From contig CANJRV010000003.1 of assembly GCA_947476825.1 (NCBI GenBank), positions 1-64,000 on the forward strand: a DNA stretch of 64,000 nucleotides. Reading direction: 5' to 3'. Position 1 is the first letter of the stretch; each line of letters opens with the position of its first letter. This DNA is from Bacteroidota bacterium (lineage in GTDB: Bacteria; Bacteroidota; Bacteroidia; Chitinophagales; Chitinophagaceae). Below the pieces are notes generated by a model, which was not told the DNA's origin, did not search any database, and saw only the letters and a list, made by a program, of their open reading frames with translations. Below, piece after piece: positions 44,230 through 53,342 of this stretch. The position numbers were made by a program, and so were the translations under genes.

Positions 44230-44946
44230 ATGAATTTAGAATGGCTACAAGGAATAGTTACAAATAGGATAGATGAAGCCTATAATACAAAACGTATTTT
44301 TATTGAAGTACAAGGCATCGAACAATTTGATTTTAAACCTGGTCAATTTGTAACGTTGGATTTGCCTATTCATGAAAAAAAAAATAAACGCTGGCGTAGT
44401 TATTCCATTGCCTCAGCGCCGAATGGCGGCAATACATTTGAACTTATCATCGTTTTACTAGAAGGTGGATTGGGGAGTAATTTTCTTTGTAATGAAATAA
44501 ATATTGGCGACACAATTACATTTCGTGGACCTACTGGTGTATTTGTTTTACCTGAAACCATGGATCAGAATTATTATATGATCTGCACTGGCACTGGCAT
44601 TGCACCGTTTAGAAGTATGATACATCACATTCAACAACAACAAATTCCTACTAAAAATATTTACCTGATCTTTGGCACACGAACTCAACAAGATTTATTG
44701 TATTTTGATGAATTGAATGCGCTTCAAAATGAGATGCCTCAATTTCATTTCATCCCAACACTTTCTAGAGAAGAATGGAAAGGTGAACATGGATATGTAC
44801 ATGCCATTTATCAGCGCTTATGCAAAGATGATCCTGATGCACAATTTTTATTATGCGGTTGGAAAAAGATGATTGACGAAGCGCGTAGTAATCTACTGAC
44901 TTTGGGTTATGACAAAAAACAAATTCATTTTGAACTCTATGGTTAA
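44230..44946 (+). CDS. Ferredoxin-NADP reductase-like flavoprotein
   Basis: A 238-residue FAD/NAD(P)-binding oxidoreductase. The FAD part has KPGQFVTLDLP and RWRSYSIASAPN, and the NAD(P) part has MICTGTGIAPFRSMIHHI, YLIFGTRTQQDLLYFDEL and FLLCGWKKMIDEA. This order is that of single-domain ferredoxin/flavodoxin reductases and phenol hydroxylase reductases; no ferredoxin domain is fused. It moves electrons between NAD(P)H and an unknown carrier. A longer GTG-started frame (44173) adds 19 residues unlike the family, so ATG 44230 is preferred. It is divergent from the propeller gene. Confidence 0.85.
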   Translation: MNLEWLQGIVTNRIDEAYNTKRIFIEVQGIEQFDFKPGQFVTLDLPIHEKKNKRWRSYSIASAPNGGNTFELIIVLLEGGLGSNFLCNEINIGDTITFRGPTGVFVLPETMDQNYYMICTGTGIAPFRSMIHHIQQQQIPTKNIYLIFGTRTQQDLLYFDELNALQNEMPQFHFIPTLSREEWKGEHGYVHAIYQRLCKDDPDAQFLLCGWKKMIDEARSNLLTLGYDKKQIHFELYG

Positions 44947-44972
44947 GTCCTATTTTACCTTTAATTTATCCC

Positions 44973-46397
44973 ATGAAAAAAATTATCTTCTTTCTATTGT
45001 TAGCATGTTCCTATTTTTCGAATGCACAAATCGCGGTGTATAAAAAAATTGCGCAACGACATGACGATTACGCAAATAATAATTGGCGTGGACAAGACTC
45101 TATTTTATTCGCGTATAATACAGATGCAGTACTTACCAATTTGACAGCCCTAAAAGGGGATTCAAATAATGGTTGGAATAATTATTATAAATATTCTTAT
45201 GTCTTAAATGCATTGGATAAAGTACTCGTACAAACCAGAGAAAATTGGAATGGTACAAGCTGGGTTAATAATACACGTTATACTTATACCTATGATGTGA
45301 ATGGCGACAATTCATTGATAGAATACCATACTTGGAATGGCAGCACATGGAATCCAGCTGGACAAATAACTTATACAGGTTATAATGCATCCCATAAATT
45401 TCAAGATGAAATTGCCTATGTAAACTCTGCAGGCAATTGGGTTCCCTTATCTAAAAACCACCATGAATATGTAAACAATGCCGACAAAATAAATGTGTTA
45501 GAAAAATATATTTGGAATAGCAGTACAGCTACTTGGACAAAAAACGAACGTTATTATTACAACTACAACCTAGATTCCATCAGCATTGCAACGCGTTCTT
45601 TACCAGATTCTAATCAAGCATGGGCAACAGTATCTCGTATCATGTACAATTATTCTACAACACCTTTTCTCCTGAATGAAACGATAAATCAAAAATGGGA
45701 TACTTCATTGGTTACACCAATTTGGGTGAATACTTCACGCATTGTAAATACCTATACAGCTTCTAACCTCATTCTAAAAAACTTGACTGAACTTTATGTA
45801 AATGGTGCATGGAATGCCAGTGCACGTAATACATATACTTATAATGCATCCGATAAATTGATAGAATATTATACGGAACTTGTCAATAATGGATGGCAAA
45901 ATAATTCAAGAAAAACCTATGCGTATACAAGCAATAATATCACAGAAGAATTGCAGTATATTGGCAATGGAAATTCTTGGGACTTAGATAAAAAAATAAA
46001 TTATGATTATGATGTGCAAGACAATAATATCTATAAAGAACAGAATCAATTTACCGGTGCTAACTATTTGCCATTAACTAGAGATTTCTATTATTACAAT
46101 ATGTTTGTTGTTGGAATTCCAAATGTTTCGGTTACTAAAAATTCGTTCGTATTGTATCCAAATCCTAGCAGCAATCAAATTCATATTCAATACACAGCAG
46201 AAAAAAATAAACATATTGCTGTACATATTATTGACCAGATAGGGAAAGAAAAAATCTTCATGACACAACCACTATTTACTGGTCAAAATGATATTAGCAT
46301 TCCTTGCGAAACACTTGCTGCTGGAACCTATTACGTACAAATTACTTCATTAGAAACTGGTTTATCTAAAACCGAAAAATTCCAAATGTTAAAATAA
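44973..46397 (+). CDS. T9SS type A protein with Trp/Asn/Tyr-rich repeats
   Basis: A 474-residue secreted protein with a signal peptide (residues 1-18, ACSYFSNAQ). The middle is made of repeats of about 35-45 residues of the form ENWNGTSWVNNTRYTYTYD and WNGSTWNPAGQITYTGYN, where W/Y and N alternate, similar to YD-type repeat proteins in which each block adds beta-strands. The C-terminus is a type A sorting domain (FVLYPNPSSNQIHIQY, then AAGTYYVQITSLETGLSKTEKF). Such proteins are common in Bacteroidota and have no known activity. It starts 26 bp after the flavoprotein gene on the same strand. Confidence 0.82.
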   Translation: MKKIIFFLLLACSYFSNAQIAVYKKIAQRHDDYANNNWRGQDSILFAYNTDAVLTNLTALKGDSNNGWNNYYKYSYVLNALDKVLVQTRENWNGTSWVNNTRYTYTYDVNGDNSLIEYHTWNGSTWNPAGQITYTGYNASHKFQDEIAYVNSAGNWVPLSKNHHEYVNNADKINVLEKYIWNSSTATWTKNERYYYNYNLDSISIATRSLPDSNQAWATVSRIMYNYSTTPFLLNETINQKWDTSLVTPIWVNTSRIVNTYTASNLILKNLTELYVNGAWNASARNTYTYNASDKLIEYYTELVNNGWQNNSRKTYAYTSNNITEELQYIGNGNSWDLDKKINYDYDVQDNNIYKEQNQFTGANYLPLTRDFYYYNMFVVGIPNVSVTKNSFVLYPNPSSNQIHIQYTAEKNKHIAVHIIDQIGKEKIFMTQPLFTGQNDISIPCETLAAGTYYVQITSLETGLSKTEKFQMLK

Positions 46398-46444
46398 ATT
46401 TTGATTTGACATACTAAATCCGATACAGTGCGCGTTATGTCGCA

Positions 46445-47107
46445 ATGAAAAATTTCCTCTTCCTCTGCCTTAGTATTTGCTGTTTACAAAGCAACGCACG
46501 TGTCATTGAAAAAAAGACTCGTCATGAACTTGGATTTCATTTAGAGTCTTCTACTCCACAAAGTCATTTTTCTTTGCATGGTATTGGAATTCAATATAAA
46601 AAATGGACCAACCCTTATCATGCCTATCGATTAATGGGAAGTATCAGTGTAGATCATCAACGAAGCAATTTTTACCAAAAACAATACATTCAAAATGACA
46701 CTTCCTTTCAAGAGTTTATGCGCAATAAAAGCACTGCCTACAATGTGTCGGCTGGAAAAGAATATCGAAAAAATTTTTATAAGCATGTATACTTTTCTGC
46801 TTTTGCCGACTATCGTTTTTCTTATGCAACAGGTCAATCCAACCTTGGTATTGCCAAAACATATAATGCAATACATGACCAATTAAATACCACAACAAGT
46901 ATCAGCAATACTGGCAAGGATTATCATTCTATTCGCACTGGCATCTCGCCAGGCTTATCGGCCCAGTTAGTTTTCAACAGAATGATAATTGGTATGGAAA
47001 CAGCAAGTTATATTTTCTATTCTTATGAAAGTTCGAGTAAGGTATCTGATTTCGAATTGAATGTGAATAGTATGTTTCACCGAATTTATTTGTCTTATCG
47101 GTTTTGA
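46445..47107 (+). CDS. Small outer-membrane barrel protein, unknown
   Basis: A 220-residue secreted protein. The signal peptide is residues 1-18 (CCLQSNARV). The rest alternates hydrophobic and polar residues with many aromatics, for example HELGFHLESSTPQSHFSL, YFSAFADYRFSYA and MFHRIYLSYRF at the end, which fits a barrel of about eight strands. I do not recognise a family. It follows the T9SS gene by 47 bp on the same strand and is followed by a repeat-rich gap. Confidence 0.55.
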   Translation: MKNFLFLCLSICCLQSNARVIEKKTRHELGFHLESSTPQSHFSLHGIGIQYKKWTNPYHAYRLMGSISVDHQRSNFYQKQYIQNDTSFQEFMRNKSTAYNVSAGKEYRKNFYKHVYFSAFADYRFSYATGQSNLGIAKTYNAIHDQLNTTTSISNTGKDYHSIRTGISPGLSAQLVFNRMIIGMETASYIFYSYESSSKVSDFELNVNSMFHRIYLSYRF

Positions 47108-47140
47108 GATTGTGTAAATAATTTTACTGCACTCCAATTA

Positions 47141-47317
47141 CTGGCACGAGATGGAGGCTTCTACTTCTACGTATGCTGGCGCGAGAATGAGGCGCGGCAT
47201 CTGTGCGATGGCTTCTCGTGCCTTAGTTCTTCACAGTAAATAGTATTAGCTGGCGCGAGAATGAGGCGCGGCATCTGTGTGAGGGCTTCTCGTGCCTTAG
47301 TTCTTCTCAGAAAATAA
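47141..47317. repeat. Tandem GGCGCGAGAA palindromes with a degenerate third copy
   Basis: Two near-identical units of about 69 bp start at 47175 and 47249 (74-bp period). Each pairs GGCGCGAGAA with TTCTCGTGCC over 10 bp around a GC-rich inner part with a smaller CATC/GATG pair and continues with CTTAGTTCTTC. A degraded copy (GGCACGAGATGGAGGCTTCT) lies at 47142-47161. The gap 47108-47659 holds only such repeats and copy C of the hairpin element; no gene seen. Confidence 0.75.
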
Positions 47318-47489
47318 ACTAAAAATTTAGTTCTATACGAAATCCCTTTTGTTTAATAGTTTCATTTTGTTGCCTTCAACAACACATTATTCTATCCTAT
47401 GAAAATTTCCATTTTGAAAAACAATATTTCTTTCTAAAAATTTCTAAACTAAACCTGTTATGAAAGGAAAAGTACTTAGGTGCAGTTGT

Positions 47490-47570
47490 ATTGCGGCAAC
47501 GATAGTAGTGAAAATCCTTTTTGCTTGCTTTGAAGCAAAAAGATTGGAACGGATAGCGTGCATGCCGCCC
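47490..47570 (+). repeat. Dispersed hairpin element, copy C
   Basis: Begins ATTGCGGCAAC and ends GCCGCCC, 81 bp, the same length as copy A. The inner hairpin AATCCTTTTTGC/GCAAAAAGATT is best preserved here (11 pairs with one bulged C, 10-nt loop). Confidence 0.8.
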
Positions 47571-47668
47571 AAATAATTCTCACAATAAATTAAATTCCTC
47601 GAAAAAAATCAGCCTTCACAAAATAGTTAAAACTTTCTTAAATTTGAAATGCTTAGTACATGGTGCAT

Positions 47669-47676
47669 TATTTTTG
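47669..47676 (+). promoter_or_regulatory. TAnnTTTG -7 box of batB with TTG -33 partner
   Basis: TATTTTTG lies 4 nt before ATG 47681; a TTTG at 47643-47646 gives a 22-bp spacer, inside the range known for Flavobacterium promoters. The geometry implies a leaderless or almost leaderless mRNA. Confidence 0.6.
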
Positions 47677-47680
47677 CCGC

Positions 47681-48682
47681 ATGTTACGATTTGAAAACAT
47701 AGAATACTTTTGGCTATTACTATTGGTAGTACTAGTCATTGTCTTGTTTATTTTTGCCATGCTGAATAAACAATCTCGTTTGAAAAAAATTGGAGATGAA
47801 TCTTTGGTACATGCATTAATACCTACTTTCAGCTCACCTCGCACTGTAATTCGTTTTATACTTTTAGGTTTAGCACTAATTATCGGAATAGTTGGTTTAG
47901 CTAATTTACAAGCAGGATCTCGTTCCGAAAAAATAGAACGAAAAGGAATAGATGTCATGATTGCATTAGACGTGAGTAAAAGTATGTTGGCAAAAGATGT
48001 CAGTCCGAATAGATTAGAAAAAGCCAAACAATTTATTTCTAAGTTATTTGAAAAATTACCTAATGATAGAATAGGGCTTATTTTATTTGCCGGTAGGGCT
48101 TATACCTCTGTTCCGTTAACGATAGATTACTCTGCTTTAAAAATGAATTTATTTTCTGCTAATCCATCTTTAGTACCAACACAAGGTACTGTAATAGGTG
48201 AGGCAATAAGTATGGCAAGACAAAGTTTTAATGCCAAAGAAACAAAGTACAAGAGTATTGTATTAATCAGTGATGGAGAAGACCACGATGAGAATGCACA
48301 AGATGAAGTGAAGAACGCGGTTGGAGAAGGAATAATGATTAATACCATTGGCATTGGTTCACCAGAAGGTGCTTCCATTTGGGATGAAGAATTGCAGGAG
48401 AATAAAAAAGATGAGGAAGGGAAAGAAGTAATCTCTAAATTAAATGAATCTGAATTGCAAACGATTGCAGCTGCGGGCCAAGGCGTTTATGTACGCTTAA
48501 ATAATACAGACGCCGCAACAGAGTCCATTGCAAAGCAAATCAATTCGACGGAGCAGAAGAATTTTGGAGACAGTATTTTTACGGATTACAATAGTTATTT
48601 TCAGTATTTCTTGGTTGTAACTTTACTGCTGATGCTCATCGAATTTCTTATTCCAGAACGTAAAAAACTGCAAACAATATGA
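47681..48682 (+). CDS. batB: BatB-like VWA-domain membrane protein
   Basis: A 333-residue inner-membrane protein. It starts MLRFENIEYFWLLLL, with two N-terminal membrane helices (about 9-27 and 54-74), a cytosol- or periplasm-facing von Willebrand A domain (about 88-290) with the MIDAS site DVSKS at 97-101 and later ISDGEDHD, and one C-terminal helix (FLVVTLLLMLIEFLI). Bat proteins were named for aerotolerance in Bacteroides; their mechanism is uncertain. The length, the direct neighbour BatC and the RKGIDVMIALDVS form favour BatB over BatA. An alternative start at 47660 is disfavoured by the promoter box inside it. Confidence 0.8.
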   Translation: MLRFENIEYFWLLLLVVLVIVLFIFAMLNKQSRLKKIGDESLVHALIPTFSSPRTVIRFILLGLALIIGIVGLANLQAGSRSEKIERKGIDVMIALDVSKSMLAKDVSPNRLEKAKQFISKLFEKLPNDRIGLILFAGRAYTSVPLTIDYSALKMNLFSANPSLVPTQGTVIGEAISMARQSFNAKETKYKSIVLISDGEDHDENAQDEVKNAVGEGIMINTIGIGSPEGASIWDEELQENKKDEEGKEVISKLNESELQTIAAAGQGVYVRLNNTDAATESIAKQINSTEQKNFGDSIFTDYNSYFQYFLVVTLLLMLIEFLIPERKKLQTI

Positions 48683-49413
48683 GAATTATCTTTTTTCTTT
48701 TAGCCGCTTTTGTTTGTACAAATTCTATTGCACAAACTGCCGACCAACATATTTATACTGGCAACAAATTGTATGCAAAGGGTCAGTATAAAGCCGCTGC
48801 AGCAGAATACCAGAAAGCATATCAAGATAAAAAAAATAGAGAAGCACAATACAATTTAGGGAATGCTTTTTACCAACAAAAGGATTATGAAAAAGCCAAT
48901 AAACAATATACAGAAACGGCCTCCAACTCTAAAGATAAAAATTTAAGAGCCGCTTCCAATCACAATATTGGTAACACGTACATGGAGCAAAAAAAGTGGG
49001 ATGAAGCCATTCAAAATTATAAACAATCTCTAAAGCAAAATCCAGACTCTAAAGAAACAAAATACAATCTTGCTTATGCGCAGGCAATGAAAAAAAAGCA
49101 AGAAAATGACGACAAGAATAAAAAAGATCAAAACAAAGACAAGGATAAGCAAGATCAAAATAAGAAAGACCAACAAGATAAGCAAGACAAGGACAAGCAA
49201 GACAAAGGCAAACAAGATCCGAAACAGGATGATAAACAAGATCCGAAAGAGCCAAAAGATAAAGAGCAAGACAAACCCCAATCGCAGCCAAGCAAACTCA
49301 CAAAAGATCAAGCTGATCAATTATTAAATGCCTTGAATCAAGAGGAAAAAAAGTTGCGTGAAAAGAAAGATAAAGAAAGAGGACAAGCAGTAAAGTTGGA
49401 AAAAGATTGGTAG
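48679..49413 (+). CDS. batC: BatC-like TPR protein with Lys/Asp/Gln-rich tail
   Basis: A 244-residue secreted or periplasmic protein with a signal peptide (NSIAQT). Residues about 22-130 hold three TPR motifs (YNLGNAFYQQKDYEKANKQY, NIGNTYMEQKKWDEAIQNYK), and residues about 135-215 are a low-complexity run of K, D and Q, ending in a short helix (ADQLLNALNQEEKKL). It overlaps batB by 4 bp (ATGA), a coupled start. In other Bacteroidota batD and batE follow; here a palindrome and a convergent flippase gene follow instead. Confidence 0.8.
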   Translation: MRIIFFLLAAFVCTNSIAQTADQHIYTGNKLYAKGQYKAAAAEYQKAYQDKKNREAQYNLGNAFYQQKDYEKANKQYTETASNSKDKNLRAASNHNIGNTYMEQKKWDEAIQNYKQSLKQNPDSKETKYNLAYAQAMKKKQENDDKNKKDQNKDKDKQDQNKKDQQDKQDKDKQDKGKQDPKQDDKQDPKEPKDKEQDKPQSQPSKLTKDQADQLLNALNQEEKKLREKKDKERGQAVKLEKDW

Positions 49414-49500
49414 TACCGTAGCATTTATTATTTAATTAAAATAGACTATGGTATATTCTCATTCGTATTTGTTTTCTTAATTAAAAAATACGCTACGGTA
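49414..49500. terminator. Long AT-rich inverted repeat after batC
   Basis: TACCGTAGC (49414-49422) with following ATTTA...TTAATTAA pairs with TTAATTAA...GCTACGGTA (49477-49500). The nine outer bases pair perfectly. It starts one base after the batC stop and lies before the convergent flippase, so it may end transcription in both directions. The TAGC core and T/A runs relate it to the palindromes at 36344-36423. Confidence 0.55.
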
Positions 49501-49550
49501 TACAACCAATATCACTTAGTTTTCTTAATTAAAAAAAATGCCAATAGCAA

Positions 49551-51080
49551 TTACAACTCTTCCATTTTATGTCCGCCTTTAAATATTTTACCTGAAATAA
49601 TGAGTTGAAAAAAATCATTAAAATCTGTAGACACTTTACAATAATAAACAGGAACAACAAATAGTATGGCACCAAGTATGCTTTTTCCTACAATATTTAA
49701 ACAGGAATTTAGAAACATGTGGTGCTTAATAAAAGAAAGATGAGGTATAAAAAACAAGATACCCATAGTGCTTGCAGAAATACAAAGAAGCGTAATATAG
49801 TGCTTGCTAAAACAATGAAAATGAAATTTGTTGTAGATAACAATGGACTTCAAAACATTGAAAACTGTCAATGAAATAGACACAGCCAAAGCAGCGCCAT
49901 TCATTCCCATTTTGGGAATAAGTAAGACGTTTAATACAATGGTCATCAACATCATGATCACTGATAAATAGATGATATATTTAAAATGTTTGGAGCTATT
50001 AATAATTTCCGTGTTCAGACCGAATGCCATATCCACCAAACGCCCTGTGGCTATGATATACAAAACATTTTCACCAATAGCATAAGAAGGGGGAAGTAAG
50101 GCAAAAATACCACTCGCATTACTGACTAATAATGTATACAAAAAACATCCTATCAAAAACAAATTAATACTGATTCCTTTGTTTAAATGATTCACTTTTT
50201 GCATATCGTTGTTTACAATGGCTTCGCGAATAATCGGGGTTGAAATAAAGGAAATGGCACGATAAGGTACCTGTATCATTTGTCCCAATACAAGTGGTCG
50301 CATATAAATACCCAAGACACCTAAACCTAAGTAAGCAGGTAAAATAATACCATCCAGAAAATTACTAATATTTAAACATACTGTAAGCCCTCCCCTACCA
50401 CCACCAAAATAAAATTGTTGCTTGAGATCATGGTTTTGGGTTAGGAATTTACTAGGGCTATACGCTTTAAATCCAAGTCCTTTAATGGCATAGACAACTA
50501 GAATAAAAAATGTAACCATATAGATTAATGCGAATCCATAGATGAACTGTTCTTTATTTAGTACTTGATAAATAAATCCGTAGATGAGTAGAATTAATAA
50601 AACCCGAACGACAATTTCGCGTAAAAACGTAGGCACGGCCACACGTAATTTAAGCATACTGTATATCTCAAAGTATTGGCTAAAGACTTGCGTTGCAACT
50701 AAAGGAATGATTAGAAAATAATATGGTACAAATAAAGCCGAATGCGCTTTATAATTCTCTATTATTTGGTGTCGAAATAAATAATAAAAAAAAGCAAATA
50801 GGATAATTCCGACGCTCATTGCTAACAATGCAAAAGCATTAAAGTAATTTACCGTTTCACTTTCCTTCCAAACACTAAAATATCGGAAAATTATTTGCGC
50901 CAAACCCAATGCTGGTATGGAGATGAAGATATAGGTTAAATTTTGCAACAACCCAATCAAACCTAAATATTCTTCAGAAACAAGATGCGGAAACACAAAA
51001 TTAAAAAATACAACGCCTATCAATACGCCTATATAATTAACTATACTTGTTTTCAGGCTTTGCCGCTTAATGATGCCCAT
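49551..51080 (-). CDS. Polysaccharide flippase (Wzx/MATE-like)
   Basis: A 509-residue integral membrane protein with about 12-14 hydrophobic helices, starting MGIIKRQSLKTSIVNYIGVL with the SxxxNYxG opening of oligosaccharide flippases. It also has VFPHLVSEEYLGLIGLLQNL and a GRLVDMAFGLNTEIINSSKHF segment near residue 350. It should move lipid-linked glycan units across the inner membrane for O-antigen, capsule or glycoprotein sugar. It diverges from the four-gene glycan operon at 51274. Its TAGATTTG box is 7 nt before the ATG. Substrate unknown. Confidence 0.8.
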   Translation of the reverse strand: MGIIKRQSLKTSIVNYIGVLIGVVFFNFVFPHLVSEEYLGLIGLLQNLTYIFISIPALGLAQIIFRYFSVWKESETVNYFNAFALLAMSVGIILFAFFYYLFRHQIIENYKAHSALFVPYYFLIIPLVATQVFSQYFEIYSMLKLRVAVPTFLREIVVRVLLILLIYGFIYQVLNKEQFIYGFALIYMVTFFILVVYAIKGLGFKAYSPSKFLTQNHDLKQQFYFGGGRGGLTVCLNISNFLDGIILPAYLGLGVLGIYMRPLVLGQMIQVPYRAISFISTPIIREAIVNNDMQKVNHLNKGISINLFLIGCFLYTLLVSNASGIFALLPPSYAIGENVLYIIATGRLVDMAFGLNTEIINSSKHFKYIIYLSVIMMLMTIVLNVLLIPKMGMNGAALAVSISLTVFNVLKSIVIYNKFHFHCFSKHYITLLCISASTMGILFFIPHLSFIKHHMFLNSCLNIVGKSILGAILFVVPVYYCKVSTDFNDFFQLIISGKIFKGGHKMEEL

Positions 51081-51087
51081 TTAGGTA

Positions 51088-51095
51088 CAAATCTA
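51088..51095 (-). promoter_or_regulatory. TAnnTTTG -7 box of the flippase gene
   Basis: The minus strand reads TAGATTTG, 7 nt before ATG 51080. Confidence 0.5.
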
Positions 51096-51198
51096 ATTGT
51101 TTTTTATTTTTTTACAAGTTCAGTTATATTTTGACTACTTTTAAATGAATAATAGTGGACTAGGCATGTCATTGTATATGATGATAAAATATTTAAAT

Positions 51199-51206
51199 TA
51201 TATTTG
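51199..51206 (+). promoter_or_regulatory. TAnnTTTG -7 box of the four-gene glycan operon
   Basis: TATATTTG, 67 nt before the first start codon (51274). This is the longest leader among the boxes found here. Confidence 0.45.
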
Positions 51207-51273
51207 CCAGCTATGTATTTTGAAAATACTCTAAAAATTGACTTGCTCAAAAGATAACTACTCTGTTAATTAT

Positions 51274-52500
51274 ATGAAATGTAGATTTTGTAATAAAGAA
51301 ATTATAACCGAATTTATTGATTTAGTAAATTCACCTGCTTCTAATTCATTTTTAAACAAAGAGCAATTATACGAACCCGAAACATATTATCCATTAAAAG
51401 TATTTGTTTGCGATTCTTGTTTTTTAGTACAAGTAGATGAATACAAATCTTTTGATTCTATTTTTGATAACAACTATGCATATTTCTCCTCCTTTTCAAC
51501 AAGCTGGTTGAAACATTGTTCGAACTATGTAGAAAAAATGATTAATTTATTAAATTTAAATTCCAATTCACAAGTAGTTGAAATTGCATCAAATGATGGT
51601 TATTTGTTGCAATATTTTTTGCCACATCAAATAAAAGTATTAGGCATTGAGCCAACAAAGAATACTGCAGACGTAGCCATATTAAAGGGTATCCCTTGCA
51701 TCACTGAATTTTTTGGCGTTGAACTTGCAAATGAATTAGTTGAGAAAGGAAGAAAAGCTGATTTACTTATTGGCAATAATGTGTTAGCACATGTTCCAAA
51801 TATTAATGACTTTGTGAATGGATTAAAAATTCTTTTGAGTGAAAATGGTGTGATTACAATGGAATTTCCACACCTAATAGAATTAATAGAAAATAATCAA
51901 TTCGATACTATTTATCATGAACACTTTTCTTACTTCTCTCTATTTACAGTTAATCAAATTTTTGATGCGCAAGGACTTGATATTTTTGATGTAGAAATAC
52001 TTAAGACCCATGGAGGTTCATTGCGGATATTTGCAAAACATACAAACCAAGCAAATATCATTTCAGAAAATGTTGCGAATTTGTTAGAACAAGAAATTTC
52101 AAAAGGTGTAGATAAAATTGATTATTACAAAGGATTTCAAGAAAAAGCATTACAAATTAAATTAGATGTAGTTGGTTTCTTAATTGAGCAAAAGAAGTTG
52201 AATAAAAAAGTTGTAGCGTATGGTGCAGCTGCTAAAGGAAATACATTACTTAACTATTGTGGAATAAAAAATGATTTAGTTCAATTTGTTGTTGATGCTA
52301 ATCCCAATAAGCAAAACAAGTATTTACCAGCAAGTCATATTCCGGTATTTTCCGAGAAGAGAATCATTCTAGAACAACCAGATTTTATTTTAATTTTACC
52401 ATGGAACTTGCGAAATGAAATCATGCATCAATTAAATTATATTAGAGAATGGGGCGGGAAATTTGTCGTGCCAATTCCATACTTAGAAATTATTGATTAA
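51274..52500 (+). CDS. Sugar C-methyltransferase-like SAM enzyme (first of two)
   Basis: A 408-residue enzyme with three parts: an N-terminal zinc-binding Cys motif (CRFC at residues 3-6, then CDSC), a class I SAM domain (VVEIASNDGYLLQYF, LGIEPTKNTADVA, GNNVLAHVPNINDFV) and a C-terminal Rossmann-like domain (VVAYGAAAKGNTLLNYCGI, VDANPNKQNKYLP). This architecture is that of dTDP-/GDP-sugar C-methyltransferases such as TylCIII/NovU, but relatives act on other glycans. An upstream TTG start would add 12 unrelated residues, so ATG 51274 is used. Its TAA stop overlaps the next ATG by one base. A paralog lies at 54932. Confidence 0.85.
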   Translation: MKCRFCNKEIITEFIDLVNSPASNSFLNKEQLYEPETYYPLKVFVCDSCFLVQVDEYKSFDSIFDNNYAYFSSFSTSWLKHCSNYVEKMINLLNLNSNSQVVEIASNDGYLLQYFLPHQIKVLGIEPTKNTADVAILKGIPCITEFFGVELANELVEKGRKADLLIGNNVLAHVPNINDFVNGLKILLSENGVITMEFPHLIELIENNQFDTIYHEHFSYFSLFTVNQIFDAQGLDIFDVEILKTHGGSLRIFAKHTNQANIISENVANLLEQEISKGVDKIDYYKGFQEKALQIKLDVVGFLIEQKKLNKKVVAYGAAAKGNTLLNYCGIKNDLVQFVVDANPNKQNKYLPASHIPVFSEKRIILEQPDFILILPWNLRNEIMHQLNYIREWGGKFVVPIPYLEIID

Positions 52501-53342
52501 TGAAGATACTTGTTACAGGTTGTACAGGATTTATTGGAAATTACGTGATAAACGAATTATTGCGTTGTGGTGTAGAAGTAATTGCCTCTTCATTCTCAAA
52601 AGAAAAAGCTGAATCCGCAACTTGGTTTAACGATGTAACTTATATTCAATATGATCTTCATCAAGTAGAAGAAAATCTATTTAATAAATTTAACCAACCA
52701 GATGCATTAATTCATCTTGCTTGGTATGGATTACCAAATTATAACAAATTAATCCATTTTGAATCTGAACTACCAGCTCAATACCATTTTCTTAAAACAC
52801 TTATTTTAGAAGGATTACAACAAATCAATATCACTGGCACTTGCTTTGAATATGGCATGAAAGAAAACAAACTTTCAGAAAATGAACTTAGCAATCCATC
52901 CAATGCTTATGCGTTAGCCAAAGATACACTGAGAAAATTTTTAGAAGAATTACAAAATGAATATTCATTCACTTTGAAATGGATGCGCTTATTTTATATG
53001 TATGGTAATGGACAAAATGAAAAATCGATTCTTTCTCAACTTCAACGTGCTATTCGTTTAAAAGAACCATTTTTTAATATGAGTCAAGGCGAGCAAATCC
53101 GTGACTATTTACCTGTTGAAAAAGTAGCAGAATATATTGTTGAAGTCGCATTACAAAATAAAACAACAGGAATAATAAATATTTCAAGCAATAAACCAAT
53201 TAAAATTATTGACTTTGTCCAAAATTATTTAAAAGAAAACAACGTTACTATTTCATTAAATTTGGGCTTTTATCCATACCCTGATTACGAACCTTTTATA
53301 TTTTGGGGAGACAATACAAAACTATTAAACTTACATAGCTAA
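52500..53342 (+). CDS. NAD-dependent epimerase/dehydratase
   Basis: A 280-residue extended-SDR sugar enzyme. The dinucleotide motif is VTGCTGFIG (Gly7, Gly10, Gly13), followed by DALIHLAWYG, ITGTCFEYG and the catalytic YALAK, then RLFYMYGNGQNEKS and the RDYLPVEKVAEYIV block. It should epimerise, reduce or dehydrate a nucleotide sugar; the exact reaction cannot be read. Slightly shorter than many family members. Start and stop each overlap neighbours by one base (TAATG). Confidence 0.85.
   Translation: MKILVTGCTGFIGNYVINELLRCGVEVIASSFSKEKAESATWFNDVTYIQYDLHQVEENLFNKFNQPDALIHLAWYGLPNYNKLIHFESELPAQYHFLKTLILEGLQQINITGTCFEYGMKENKLSENELSNPSNAYALAKDTLRKFLEELQNEYSFTLKWMRLFYMYGNGQNEKSILSQLQRAIRLKEPFFNMSQGEQIRDYLPVEKVAEYIVEVALQNKTTGIINISSNKPIKIIDFVQNYLKENNVTISLNLGFYPYPDYEPFIFWGDNTKLLNLHS

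Noticed and set aside
49030-49320. Minus-strand frames opposite batC
   Set aside because: They arise from the low-complexity Lys/Asp/Gln tail of batC and give an artificial hydrophobic product.
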